64,000 nt of DNA from Deltaproteobacteria bacterium (lineage in GTDB: Bacteria > Desulfobacterota > Binatia > UBA1149 > SPBQ01), in assembly GCA_029262375.1 (NCBI GenBank), contig JAJCZM010000018.1, positions 124,001-188,000 of the forward strand, written 5' to 3'. Below, piece after piece: positions 18,229 through 27,366 of this stretch; the first letter of the stretch is position 1; every line of letters starts with the position of its first letter. A model generated the notes under the pieces. It made no database searches, was not told where the DNA came from, and saw nothing but the letters and a program-made list of their open reading frames with translations. The position numbers and the translations under genes were made by a program.

Positions 18229-19887
18229 ATGGTGGCACACGACACATTCGCCGGATATCTCGATCAATGGGCGTCCGAGGCGCCGGACACCGTCTGGCTT
18301 CGTGACCGCAGCGGTGACGAATTCACGCAGTGGACTTGGAGTGAAGCACACGCGGAAATAAACGCACTGGCTGCCCGTCTCGAGGAACAGTTCGGTAGCG
18401 GCAACGCGATGGCGATTCTGTCGCGCAACCGCGCGCATTGGTTCATGGCCGACTACGCGATCATCGCGTCCGGCAACACCACGATTCCAGTCTTCACCAC
18501 CCTCCCCGGCCCCACGGCCGAGTACGTACTGGATTTCTCGCAAACCAAGGTGCTCTTCCTCGGAGAGACCGAGAACTGGGCCGACGTCCGCGAGATACTC
18601 CCGGCCGGCATCACGATCATCACGCTGCCGGGAATCGAATGCGATCTGCCGCATACAACCTGGGAAGACTTCGTAGCCGGAGCTCGTGGTCAGTCGCCAA
18701 AGTACGTCTGTAAGCCCGACGATCTCGTTTCCCTCGTCTTCACTTCGGGAACGACCGGCGTTCCGAAGGGCGTTATTCAGACGCATGACTCGAACATCAT
18801 TCCGATGCGGCGCTTCGAGTATTCATTCGCCGTGCGCGACAACCCGCGATTCCTCTCCTACCTCCCACTTTCACACATAGCCGAACGCCAGCTCGTCCAG
18901 GGCCACGCGCTACTGCTATGCGGGACGGTCACGTTCAACGAAGGCCTGCCGTTCATCTTGCGCGACCTGCAGGAAGTGCGTCCGAATTTCTTCTTCGGAC
19001 CGCCGCGGGTGTGGGAACAGTTGCAACAGATCGTCACCGGGCAGTTCGGGTCTCCGGAAGCGGTAGAGCAAGCGTTGGCCGCCGACAAGGAAGGAACCGG
19101 TCGCAAGGTTCTGGACATGCTCGGACTCGCCGACGTGGACTACTGCCTGACAGCCGCTGCACCGACACCGCCTGCGCTCATCAACTGGTACGGAGAGTTC
19201 GGGCTGATGGTGCTCGAAGGCTTCGGTCAAACAGAAGCGATGGGCTTGATCGCGAACACGAAAGAAGTGCGTCGCATCGGGTCGATAGGAAAACCGGTCC
19301 CCGGTGTCGAGTTCAAGCTGAGCGAGGAAGACGAACTGCTGGTGAAAACCGACGGCCTGTCGCCGGGCTACTACAAGATGCCCGACAAGACTGCCGAGCT
19401 ATATAGTGACGGCTGGCTACACACGGGCGACAAAGCCCGGATCGATGACGACGGATTCATCTACATCACGGGACGCGTGAAGGATTACTTCAAGACGATC
19501 CACGGGAAGTACGTCGCACCGACCCCGATCGAGAACGTCTTCGCGGACAACGAGCTCACGGAGCAGATCTGTTTGCTGGGCCGTGGTTACTCTAAGACCG
19601 TAGTGGTTGCCGTACTGGCGGGATTCGCGCAGGGCAAGGATAGGACCGAGGTCGAGAACACACTGCGTGAGCAGGTCGTCACGACCAACAAGACGGTCGA
19701 TAAGCACGCGAGAATCGGCGCGGTCATCGTCTCGACCGAGCCTTGGACGATCGCTAATGAAGTGTTGACGCCGACCATGAAGATCAGGCGAGAGCAGGTG
19801 GAAGCCCGATTCGGCGAACACGCTGAGCGTCTGGCGCGCGGCGCTGCCGAGCAGGGAGAGATCCTGGTCGAATGGGCGGCCGACTAA
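18229..19887 (+). CDS. AMP-binding acyl-CoA ligase (long-chain fatty acid type)
   Basis: The 552-residue member of the ANL superfamily activates a carboxylic acid to its acyl-CoA through an acyl-adenylate. The P-loop-like motif is FTSGTTGVPKG (about residues 170-180). It also has GFGQTEAMG (about 333), HTGDKARIDDDGF with GRVKDYFK (about 400-425), and a C-terminal TMKIRR with the presumed catalytic Lys. It resembles FadD/FACL enzymes more than acetyl-CoA synthetases. The GAGGAGAG ribosome site precedes the ATG. It converges on the coiled-coil gene at 19906 with no clear terminator. Substrate chain type cannot be read from the sequence. Confidence 0.92.
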   Translation: MVAHDTFAGYLDQWASEAPDTVWLRDRSGDEFTQWTWSEAHAEINALAARLEEQFGSGNAMAILSRNRAHWFMADYAIIASGNTTIPVFTTLPGPTAEYVLDFSQTKVLFLGETENWADVREILPAGITIITLPGIECDLPHTTWEDFVAGARGQSPKYVCKPDDLVSLVFTSGTTGVPKGVIQTHDSNIIPMRRFEYSFAVRDNPRFLSYLPLSHIAERQLVQGHALLLCGTVTFNEGLPFILRDLQEVRPNFFFGPPRVWEQLQQIVTGQFGSPEAVEQALAADKEGTGRKVLDMLGLADVDYCLTAAAPTPPALINWYGEFGLMVLEGFGQTEAMGLIANTKEVRRIGSIGKPVPGVEFKLSEEDELLVKTDGLSPGYYKMPDKTAELYSDGWLHTGDKARIDDDGFIYITGRVKDYFKTIHGKYVAPTPIENVFADNELTEQICLLGRGYSKTVVVAVLAGFAQGKDRTEVENTLREQVVTTNKTVDKHARIGAVIVSTEPWTIANEVLTPTMKIRREQVEARFGEHAERLARGAAEQGEILVEWAAD

Positions 19888-19905
19888 GCCGACCGACCAG
19901 CCGCG

Positions 19906-21105
19906 CTACTTGCCCCAGGGAAGCTTCCAGCGTCCGCCGGCATGATCTTCCGAACCCGTCGCGAATCCGCCCAGCGTGCGCCGCGCGTGCAGTCGCAGTG
20001 CGATTTCCTTGTCGGTGATGCCCTCGTCGCCAAGCTCGGCTCGAGCGCTCGCGATCTCGGAGTCCGAGAACATCGCGAGCTCCGCACCATGATTGTCGTT
20101 CGGCGCGCTCGCGGGAATCTCATCCCCGCCATCCGCCTCGAAGTATGCGGGTGAGTCCGTCGTGGCTTCGGCCGGCTCGGTGCCACTCGCTTTGTGCGTC
20201 GCTGCGATCGCAGCACGTTCGGCGGCAGCCGCCTGAGACACAACCGCACCGATATCGCCTTTGGGATCGTCGATGCCGAGTTGCATCACGTTAAGCATCT
20301 CGCGGAACTGTTTGACGGAGTCCTCGCGCAAACGAACAGACTCCTCGCGCTCGGCGTATTCCTGAGCCTGTTCTTGAAGCGCTGCGCGAGACGCGGCAAG
20401 CTCCTTCGCGGACAGTGCTAGGTCGCGTTCCCGCTCGTCGAACGATGCCGTCTTGGTATCGAGCTCTTTCTCTCGCGCTTCGAAGGTCGCAACGAGTTCG
20501 GCGGCCGAACCATAGTCGGCCTCGAACTGTGCGCGGAGTTTCTCTAAGGACTCGCGCTCGGCCACGATGTCTGCGACTTCCGCCTTCGATTGCGCGAGCG
20601 CTGCTTCGGCTTCACTGCGATGCTTCTCGAGATCGGCAGCAGCGCTCTTGCGCTTCGCGTCGAGTTCCTCGGAACACTCGCGCTTGCGTTTCTCGATCAC
20701 GGACTCGAGTTCACGCGTACATTTGTCGACTTCGTCCTTGCGCGCCGATAATTTCTTTTCAAGCTCGCCGAGTTCGGCGGCACGTGCATCGATCGCCTTG
20801 CGATCCGAGTCGATTTTCTTGCGCTCTGTCGCCAGTGCTTCGCGCTCCTGCGCCACCCGTTTGGATTCCGCGCCCGCGCGCTCGGACTCGCTGGCGATCT
20901 GCGCAAGCTGGTTCTTCACCTCGCTGTCGCGCGCTTCGATCGCGTTGAGCTGCGCTCCGAGCGAGCCCTGCAGACCTGACAGAGTATTCAGGGCGCTGCG
21001 AGCGTCGGCTACGAGCGTGTCAAGAGAGTTGCCAGTCGTTCCCTGGGAGTGCGCCGGGGTGGAGGACCCACCATGCGTATTCCCACCTAGTTTACCATCG
21101 GCCAT
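19906..21105 (-). CDS. Long coiled-coil protein, unknown function
   Basis: The product is about 399 residues from the ATG at 21105 (TAGGG just upstream); a GTG seven codons earlier is possible but has no ribosome site. After a Gly/Ser/Thr-rich start (about 1-30), residues about 35-270 are dense heptad-like Glu/Lys/Arg/Ala sequence, strongly predicting a long coiled coil. A disordered tail follows, with a short motif ASARAELGDEGITDKEIALRL near the end. There is no signal peptide or membrane segment. Such proteins may be cytoskeletal or scaffolding; nothing specific can be assigned. It lies downstream of asd on the same strand, about 100 bases away. Confidence 0.85.
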   Translation of the reverse strand: MADGKLGGNTHGGSSTPAHSQGTTGNSLDTLVADARSALNTLSGLQGSLGAQLNAIEARDSEVKNQLAQIASESERAGAESKRVAQEREALATERKKIDSDRKAIDARAAELGELEKKLSARKDEVDKCTRELESVIEKRKRECSEELDAKRKSAAADLEKHRSEAEAALAQSKAEVADIVAERESLEKLRAQFEADYGSAAELVATFEAREKELDTKTASFDERERDLALSAKELAASRAALQEQAQEYAEREESVRLREDSVKQFREMLNVMQLGIDDPKGDIGAVVSQAAAAERAAIAATHKASGTEPAEATTDSPAYFEADGGDEIPASAPNDNHGAELAMFSDSEIASARAELGDEGITDKEIALRLHARRTLGGFATGSEDHAGGRWKLPWGK

Positions 21106-21207
21106 ATGCCCTAGGTTACGCGTCACCGCGCACGCGTGTGTACAAAACAGCGAGGACTCGCGGGCGCTATGCCACGTGCGGTGCGCTGATCGGACCCGGG
21201 TTGGGCG

Positions 21208-22218
21208 TTAGAGCAGGAGCTCGGCGATCTGAATCGCGTTGAGTGCCGCCCCTTTACGGATCTGGTCCCCGGCCACGAAGATCTCCAGACCCATCCCCGG
21301 TGCCTGGCCTGCGTCGCTACGAATTCGGCCGACGAGCACATCGTCTTCATGTGACGCCGCAAGCGGCTCGGGGTGCCGATTGCCCACTCGGTCGTCGACG
21401 ATTCGGATACCGGGCGCTGCCGCCAGCAGCTCCCGTGCGGCGTTCTCGTCTAGCGGCTTCTTCAGTGTGAGGTTGATCGACTCGCAATGCGCTCGAAGCA
21501 CAGGCACGCGCACACAGGTGACCGATACCCGCAGATCGTCGTCACCGAAGATCTTCGCGGTTTCCTTGATCATCTTCGTTTCCTCGGTGTTGTAACCGGT
21601 CAACGGGTCGATGTCGGAATTGTGACTGAAGAGATTCCAAATGTACTGACGTCCGAAGATGTCTTGCGTGATGGCGTCGCCTGCGGCCCAGTCGCGCGCC
21701 TGCTGCTCGAGTTCATCCATCGCGGCCGCACCGGCGCCGCTGGCAGCCTGATAGGTGGACACGACCACTCGCTCGACGCCTACCGCTTGATGAATAGGCC
21801 AAACCGCCACGTTCATGATGATGGTCGAACAGTTCGGATTGGCGATGATGCCCTTGTGCCGACGCACCGCTTCGGCGTTCACTTCCGGCACGACGAGCGG
21901 AGTATCGGGATCCATGCGGAAGGCCGACGAGTTGTCGATCACCACCGCACCGGCCTTGGCCGCAATCGGACCGAACTCTTTACTGATCGCACCACCGGCC
22001 GAGAACAGCGCGATGTCTACGCCGTCGAAACTGTCCGCGGTCAGCTCCTCAATCGTGTAGGTCTTCCCTAGATAGTCGAACGTCTTGCCCGCCGAACGTG
22101 CGCTCGCGAGCATACGGAGCTCGGAGAACGGGAACTTACGCTGTTCGATCAGCCGCAGGAACTCTTGGCCTACGGCACCGGTAACACCGGCAATGGCTAC
22201 GACGGGTGGGTTCTTCAT
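21208..22218 (-). CDS. asd: Aspartate-semialdehyde dehydrogenase
   Basis: The 336-residue enzyme reduces aspartyl phosphate to aspartate semialdehyde with NADPH, in the shared route to lysine/diaminopimelate, threonine and methionine. Visible are the N-terminal GVTGAVGQE nucleotide loop, the SAGG segment, the catalytic Cys in NPNCST (about residue 130), and the substrate-site residues around TEETKM and CVRVPV. The length is normal. The ATG is conserved-looking and a PqiA-like gene lies about 96 bases upstream on the same strand. Confidence 0.97.
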   Translation of the reverse strand: MKNPPVVAIAGVTGAVGQEFLRLIEQRKFPFSELRMLASARSAGKTFDYLGKTYTIEELTADSFDGVDIALFSAGGAISKEFGPIAAKAGAVVIDNSSAFRMDPDTPLVVPEVNAEAVRRHKGIIANPNCSTIIMNVAVWPIHQAVGVERVVVSTYQAASGAGAAAMDELEQQARDWAAGDAITQDIFGRQYIWNLFSHNSDIDPLTGYNTEETKMIKETAKIFGDDDLRVSVTCVRVPVLRAHCESINLTLKKPLDENAARELLAAAPGIRIVDDRVGNRHPEPLAASHEDDVLVGRIRSDAGQAPGMGLEIFVAGDQIRKGAALNAIQIAELLL

Positions 22219-22314
22219 GACCTACGGACTCCAATACGGCCTCGCTCGAGCGAGGCCGCAAGCCGAAAATATACAGTGAGCGTGTTGGCGGATCGAGTGT
22301 GCGCCGGCTGAAAA

Positions 22315-23085
22315 TCAGCCCGTAGCTCGGTCGCCGGCCGTGATGAGCATCGAGCAGATCATCGCGGTCACCACCGAGGCTGCGAAGAAGTAGAGCCCGG
22401 GCTCTACGCCGACACGTACCGTGATATCGGCTAAGTGCGACGAGCTGACCACACTCGTGTTGATCTTCATGATGACCACCATGAACGCGACCACGAAAAC
22501 GTCCCCCATCGACCACTGGCCCCACGACTTGAGCCAGGTCAGCACGCGACCTCTGGTCGCTGCGGCGGGTGTCGCGAACAACAACCAACTGAGGGCGATG
22601 TACTTCGTAATGGGGAAGAAGATCGTAAACGCCGTGATGGCCGCCGCCAGGAACGCGTCTCCTGTGGTGCCGGTGGCCCACAGATCCTTGATCGTCTGAA
22701 TCAGCCGTACTTCGCGCACGTCGGGTGCAGGCTGAGGAATCTCCATATCGGGCATCGCACTGAGCACCAGATCGGCACCCTTCTCTTCGACCTTCTGACG
22801 CACACCGCGCCGGATGATCTGAAAGACCGCCTGATTGGCGAACATGGGGAACTCTTCGCTGATGACCTCGTTGATCCCCGACGAGATCTGCCTGGTGATC
22901 TCGTCCACGGGGACGTTCTCTTCGAGTTCGGCCGTCAGTTGCCGTTCGATGCCATCGACGTCCAGGTGGACGTTACCGACAACGTTCGCGACCTTCATAG
23001 TGAGGCTGCTGACGTACAACACGATCGAGAGCGGCAGCAGGAACAGGGCGATCTTCGAACTCAGTGGCGCGTTACCAAAGGACAT
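22315..23085 (-). CDS. PqiA-like integral membrane protein
   Basis: The product is about 256 residues from the ATG at 23085 (GGGAGA eight bases upstream); an upstream ATG at 23112 lacks a ribosome site. The first membrane helix is near residues 12-33. A periplasmic insertion (about 40-150), rich in Glu/Val/Ile, separates it from three further helices (about 155-250). The PqiA signatures FPITKY and WSMGDVFVVAFMV are present. The paired Cys of classical two-domain PqiA zinc ribbons are absent, and this is a single-domain version. PqiA/YebS partners work with MCE-type proteins in lipid trafficking across the envelope, but no MCE gene is adjacent here. Confidence 0.85.
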   Translation of the reverse strand: MSFGNAPLSSKIALFLLPLSIVLYVSSLTMKVANVVGNVHLDVDGIERQLTAELEENVPVDEITRQISSGINEVISEEFPMFANQAVFQIIRRGVRQKVEEKGADLVLSAMPDMEIPQPAPDVREVRLIQTIKDLWATGTTGDAFLAAAITAFTIFFPITKYIALSWLLFATPAAATRGRVLTWLKSWGQWSMGDVFVVAFMVVIMKINTSVVSSSHLADITVRVGVEPGLYFFAASVVTAMICSMLITAGDRATG

Positions 23086-23185
23086 GCGTGCGTCTCCCGG
23101 CCCGCGACGCATCGGTCGAGTCGGGCGGAGCTAACGATACGCGAACCGGTGTGAGGGTTCTACGGCCGGCGCCTGCAGCGCCGAC

Positions 23186-24004
23186 TCAGTACTCCCAACC
23201 GATCATCACGGATGCGTAGATCTGCACGTCTTTGCCCGCTACCGCTACGATCGGGCTATCCTCGGCGTCGCCCAAGAGACGAAAGGCCGAAGCTTCTCCG
23301 ATGATACGAAGATGCTCCCATCGCGGCGCATTCCACATTGCCGACACGCGCAGCCCAACGTCTTTGAATCCACCATCGGCGTCGAAGGCCGCCAACGTAC
23401 TTCCGGCGGCAACCGCAGGGGTGACTGCGAAATACGCGCTCATGTAGTCGGCGCTGGCCCAGTTAGAGACGATCCCGGCGCTGACCGCTAACGTCGCGCC
23501 CATATCGAAGAAGGAGTCGAGGGCGAGTTCGATGATCCCACCTTCGTGCTCCGCCGATACGTCCATCACACCGGTTGTAGAAAGTTTCAGGCGATCTTCT
23601 GCGAACGAGAGGGCAGCGAACGCGCCCAGTTCTGCGGCCGTACCGACGTCGGGCAGCGCATCGACGGCCCGCTGGTCAACCTCATCGCGCCCGATGCGTA
23701 CCTGCAAAACAGGGCCGATCTCCAGATAGCTGTCGGGAACGAAGTTGGCACGCAGTCGCGTCGCCTCACCGCTATTGCGCGGGCCTTGCGCCGCGACGTA
23801 ACGACCGTCGTCCCACCAGAGCTTTGCGAGCAACGCGGGGTAGGCGATCTGATCTTCACTCCCCTCGTAGTCGGGCCTGACCGAAACGCCTACGGCCGCG
23901 AGCCAATGGGGCGTATCGGCAGCCGCGACGGGTGCCGGCCAAGCGCCCATCAACATCGCGAAAATCGAGATCCCGGTCGTCCATTTTTTCGTTCTACTCG
24001 CCAC
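23186..24004 (-). CDS. MipA/OmpV-family outer-membrane protein
   Basis: The product is about 272 residues from a GTG at 24004 with GGAGGGG six bases upstream; an ATG at 24019 is the alternative. A clear Sec signal (TKKWTTGISIFAMLMG then AAAD) precedes a mature beta-barrel-like protein beginning with the family hallmark PDYEGSEDQ. It shows SADYMSAYFAVTP and a final strand ending in aromatic residues (GWEY). Family members sit in the outer membrane as scaffolds or porin-like proteins. Transcribed singly or with the PqiA-like gene downstream (about 100 bases). Confidence 0.9.
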   Translation of the reverse strand: MASRTKKWTTGISIFAMLMGAWPAPVAAADTPHWLAAVGVSVRPDYEGSEDQIAYPALLAKLWWDDGRYVAAQGPRNSGEATRLRANFVPDSYLEIGPVLQVRIGRDEVDQRAVDALPDVGTAAELGAFAALSFAEDRLKLSTTGVMDVSAEHEGGIIELALDSFFDMGATLAVSAGIVSNWASADYMSAYFAVTPAVAAGSTLAAFDADGGFKDVGLRVSAMWNAPRWEHLRIIGEASAFRLLGDAEDSPIVAVAGKDVQIYASVMIGWEY

Positions 24005-24132
24005 GCTCCACCCCTCCATGCCTACCGCAGGAGCGATAGGCCCGTGCGCAGGCGAGCATTGTAGCGGGTCGGAGGTACGGCTCTCAACACTGATGATCGC
24101 TCCGCTAGGGCTTCGCTGGTTGGATTTGTCAG

Positions 24133-25023
24133 CTAGCGCTTACGCTCGCGTGCGGCCTTCGCGAGCGCGGGGTCTTCGAGATCGACCGGAATGTACTTCA
24201 ACGGGTCGATGGGATTGTCGGCGTTGCGCTCGCCCTGCCACCACTGACCGGCGCGCTCGCCACGCACCACTTTGTACTTGCGGCCGAAATCGTCGATCGA
24301 CCACTCCCACGTGCACTGCATGCTCCCGTAATGCGCCGAGATCGCTCGCCGCGGCCCGTCCGATCGATTGCGCCCCGATCCATGAATGAGGATGGGATGA
24401 AAAAAGACGGTATCGCCGGCATCCATCTCCAAGTGCACACGCTCACCGCCGGGATCGACACCGCGAGCTCCCCAGTAGCCGCCGTTGACGAACTCCCAGT
24501 CGACGTTCTCATGCTCTAACAGCTCGCCGCGATGCGACCCGGGTATGACGACGAGGCACCCGTTCTCTCTCGTCACGGGCTCCAGTGCCGTCCACGTCGC
24601 GATGATCTTGTCGGCGGGACGAAACGGGAAATAGAGAAGATCTTGGTGCAGCGGATGCCGACCGTCCACGCCCGGTGGCTTGTTGATCAGCATGGTATGG
24701 ATCGAGAAGATGTCGTGCCCGATGAAGCTCTCGAGGGAGTCGAGTAGACGATCGTCCTCGACGTAGGAATACAGAATCTCGTCGTTTTCGAAGTCCTGGA
24801 TCTTGGCGATGGCTTCGCTCGGTGCCCGCGGTGTGACCACTCCTTTGGCGACCATCACGTCTTCCATCACCAACATGCCTTCCGACGGCTCGACCTCGCC
24901 CGACACGACGGCGTCGAGTCGGTCACGCCAGCGTGCCAGCGACTGCTCATCGAAAAGGCCTGGGACCACCGCGTAGCCCTGCTCATGATAGTCAACAATC
25001 GTCTGCTCTGTTACTCGGCCCAT
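24133..25023 (-). CDS. Phytanoyl-CoA dioxygenase-family Fe(II)/2-oxoglutarate oxygenase
   Basis: The product is 296 residues from the ATG at 25023 (GGGGA nine bases upstream); a GTG at 25032 is possible. The double-stranded beta-helix iron site is visible as HQD in HPLHQDLLYF (about residue 140). The distal His is in FHPILIHGSGRN (about 215), with a following Arg (RRAIS) for 2-oxoglutarate. Such enzymes hydroxylate lipid-like or small-molecule substrates using Fe(II), O2 and 2-oxoglutarate. The substrate is unknown; lipid hydroxylation would fit the many acyl-CoA genes in the window. Confidence 0.9.
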   Translation of the reverse strand: MGRVTEQTIVDYHEQGYAVVPGLFDEQSLARWRDRLDAVVSGEVEPSEGMLVMEDVMVAKGVVTPRAPSEAIAKIQDFENDEILYSYVEDDRLLDSLESFIGHDIFSIHTMLINKPPGVDGRHPLHQDLLYFPFRPADKIIATWTALEPVTRENGCLVVIPGSHRGELLEHENVDWEFVNGGYWGARGVDPGGERVHLEMDAGDTVFFHPILIHGSGRNRSDGPRRAISAHYGSMQCTWEWSIDDFGRKYKVVRGERAGQWWQGERNADNPIDPLKYIPVDLEDPALAKAARERKR

Positions 25024-25379
25024 GCGCGACACTCCCCTGCGACCGGCTCCGCTCGCCTGCGCTCCCTGCGCTCCCTGCGATGCTCGCCCCTGGTGCTGAG
25101 CTTACCCGCGCACGTGGCCCCGGCAACAAAGCCCATCACACCCCCGGATTCCCTGGGCTATAGGTTTGAGCGAGCCGGCTCGCTGCACGCGCTGCCGAGG
25201 CCGAGCGTTCTCGATGTACATCAACACCCCCCTGATCGAGGGGAATGCCGACAATCTCTCTTTCAAAGACCTGGCTGCTCGCATAATGTTGGGCGTTAAG
25301 GTCACTGTAGTTGCCACTTGCTGTCTGCACCTGCGCAACCGTCGATTAGCGATTAGCCAGCCCGAAATAGGAGACGTTC
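25024..25379 (+). other. Divergent intergenic region, 356 bases
   Basis: It lies between the divergent dioxygenase and esterase-like genes. It contains two copies of a short CTGCGCTCC-type repeat near the left end, a perfect 16-bp palindrome AGCGAGCCGGCTCGCT (25169-25184) and a doubled CGATTAG (about 25343-25356). The ribosome site TAGGAGA serves the gene at 25380. No gene, RNA or clear promoter was identified. Confidence 0.4.
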
Positions 25380-27239
25380 ATGTCCAAGACCACGAAGATC
25401 GCGCCCGCACTCGTAGCCGGCGCGTTGGCGCTGGCGATCAGCACGCCTGCACTCGCCGCCGATCCAGCAGCAACGTGCGAAAAATCAGCCGCAAAAGCGC
25501 TTCAAGGCTGTGTGAAGCTGGCGACGAAGGCTCAAGCGAAGTGTTACGACGCAACCGGCGCGCACTGCGCCCCGACCGATGCGAACCTGGCCAAAGCACT
25601 CGCCAAGGTCGGCAAGAGCACCGCGAAGTGCACCGACGATGCGACCGTCCAGTCGGTAGGCTACGGCCCCGGCTTCACGCTCGCCGGTCTCACCGTACGC
25701 CTCGAACAGTTCTGTCTGGCTGAAGCGCGTTCGATCGCCGCACGCTCATTCGGCGGGCCGGCCGGCGTGCCGAGCGGCGGCTTCCTGACCGTCCCTTCGC
25801 AGGGCGACTGTTTGTTCAACGCGCACAAGGTAGGTGCCAAGCATCTATCAACGGCGGCAAAGACGAACTCGAAGTGCGTGCAGAAGCAGCAGAAGAGCGG
25901 CAACTGCGACACCGCGAAGACGGCGGCCAAGATCGACAAGTCGCGTGTGAAGTCTACCGCCAAGATCAACGACAAGTGCGTGGCATTCTCGTTCGTGAGC
26001 CTCGTCGGTATCGAAGTCGCAGAGTACATCGGGCGCATCGAGGATCAGGCCGAGTGCATGGTTGCCGCCACGCACCCTGACGTCGCACCGCTCGATCTGG
26101 AGTGCGGCCCACGCTCAACCATCCCGACAATCGCTCGCGAGACCTACGTGCAGGTCGTCCTCGACAACGCGACGTACGGTACCAAATGCGGCGACGGCTC
26201 GGACTACGCGTTCTGGGTACGCCTGCCCGCGGCCGGTCTCGATCCTACGAACGTCGTCATCGGCATGCAGGGCGGCGGCGTCTGCATCGGTGAATCCGAT
26301 TGCCCGGGCGTGTCCGCCGACCTGTTCGAAGCGCTCAGCGACGGTCCGCAGACGCAGGGCATCCTCTCGAACGATTCGTTGGTCAATCCGCTGGCTGACT
26401 TCACCAAGGTATTCCTCCCCTACTGCACGCAGGACGTGTTCATCGGCGGCGGCTTCACCAACACGTTCCCGAGCATCACCGTCGAGCGCTACGGCGGCAT
26501 CAACACGCGCGCTGCGCTTCGTTACGTCCGTGACCTCATTTGGGCCGAGACCGACGCGACCACCACGGCCGGCGGCTACGACCCCGACAAGGTGCGGGCG
26601 TACTTCGGCGGCTTCTCGGCCGGCGGATTCGGCACGCTCTACAACACACACTACGTACTCGACGATCTGCAGTGGCAGCGCACGACAGCGTTCCCGGATT
26701 CGTCGCTGGCACTCGACAGCGGCGGAGCAGCGAGCATCACGGCGCTCGGCTCGATCGTGATTCCCGAGCCGACACCGGCCAATCCGGGTGGCTGGGGCAA
26801 CCGCTACCTGTTGCCGCCGTACTGCTTCACCGGCGACTGTCCGGAAGGCCCGGTACTGCTCGACCGCTCACAGTCGCGCATGGAGTTCGTACCGGAACAG
26901 CAGTGGCTGATTCTCTCGAACCAAAACGACAGTACGCAGGTGGGCACCACGTTCTTCCCGAGTACGGAAGCGTGGGTCAACAAGATGCGTAGCGAGTATT
27001 GCGCGACGAAGGACTACACCGGCGTCAATTACTTTCTGTATCCGGATTCGAGCAGCATTCACGTGATCTCGGCATCGGATGCGCAGTACACGACATACAT
27101 CACCGACGGACAGGCGATGAACGACTGGATCGGTCAAAGCCTGACCGACCCGGCCGCCGTTGTGAGCCGTGTACAAGAAGGTACACTCGTAGGCGATATC
27201 CCCGGTGTCACGGCGTTCCCTTGCACGGTGGCTCCGTAA
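25380..27239 (+). CDS. Secreted pectinacetylesterase-like (Notum/PAE family) protein with Cys/Lys-rich N-terminal module
   Basis: The 619-residue product has a Sec signal (residues 1-27, cut after ALAA). Residues about 28-235 form a Lys/Cys-rich helical module (repeats such as KCTDD, KCVQKQQK, KINDKC) like the N-terminal module of the protein at 4095. The catalytic domain (about 240-619) matches PAE-type serine hydrolases, with oxyanion-type GMQGGGVC, nucleophile Ser in GFSAGGFG (about 412), a likely Asp in ALDSGG and a C-terminal His in SSIHVIS (about 560), plus several Cys pairs. It probably deacylates a polysaccharide or lipid outside the cell; the substrate is not determinable. A strong terminator follows, so it is monocistronic. 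Confidence 0.85.
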   Translation: MSKTTKIAPALVAGALALAISTPALAADPAATCEKSAAKALQGCVKLATKAQAKCYDATGAHCAPTDANLAKALAKVGKSTAKCTDDATVQSVGYGPGFTLAGLTVRLEQFCLAEARSIAARSFGGPAGVPSGGFLTVPSQGDCLFNAHKVGAKHLSTAAKTNSKCVQKQQKSGNCDTAKTAAKIDKSRVKSTAKINDKCVAFSFVSLVGIEVAEYIGRIEDQAECMVAATHPDVAPLDLECGPRSTIPTIARETYVQVVLDNATYGTKCGDGSDYAFWVRLPAAGLDPTNVVIGMQGGGVCIGESDCPGVSADLFEALSDGPQTQGILSNDSLVNPLADFTKVFLPYCTQDVFIGGGFTNTFPSITVERYGGINTRAALRYVRDLIWAETDATTTAGGYDPDKVRAYFGGFSAGGFGTLYNTHYVLDDLQWQRTTAFPDSSLALDSGGAASITALGSIVIPEPTPANPGGWGNRYLLPPYCFTGDCPEGPVLLDRSQSRMEFVPEQQWLILSNQNDSTQVGTTFFPSTEAWVNKMRSEYCATKDYTGVNYFLYPDSSSIHVISASDAQYTTYITDGQAMNDWIGQSLTDPAAVVSRVQEGTLVGDIPGVTAFPCTVAP

Positions 27240-27268
27240 ACGGCGAGGTCACACCAACCGGCGAAACC

Positions 27269-27304
27269 AAAGCCCCCGGCCTGCAACAGGCCGGGGGCTT
27301 TTTT
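27269..27304 (+). terminator. Strong rho-independent terminator
   Basis: A near-perfect stem of about 15 bp (AAAGCCCCCGGCCTG with CAGGCCGGGGGCTTT, loop CAA) runs into six T residues, 30 bases after the esterase-like gene. Confidence 0.95.
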
Positions 27305-27366
27305 GTGCGTGCACGGTGTGACGAAATGCTCTTGCGGGCGCGCATGCTCAAGCGTACGATTTTTGA

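Noticed and set aside
25169-25184. 16-bp palindrome AGCGAGCCGGCTCGCT as an operator or terminator
   Set aside because: No T-tract on either strand, no second copy found in the window, and no match to a known operator; listed only as a landmark.
25166-25723. Plus-strand ORF starting in the intergenic region and running into the esterase-like gene
   Set aside because: Only the first about 35 codons look protein-like; most overlaps the signal peptide and N-terminus of a well supported gene, and there is no ribosome site.
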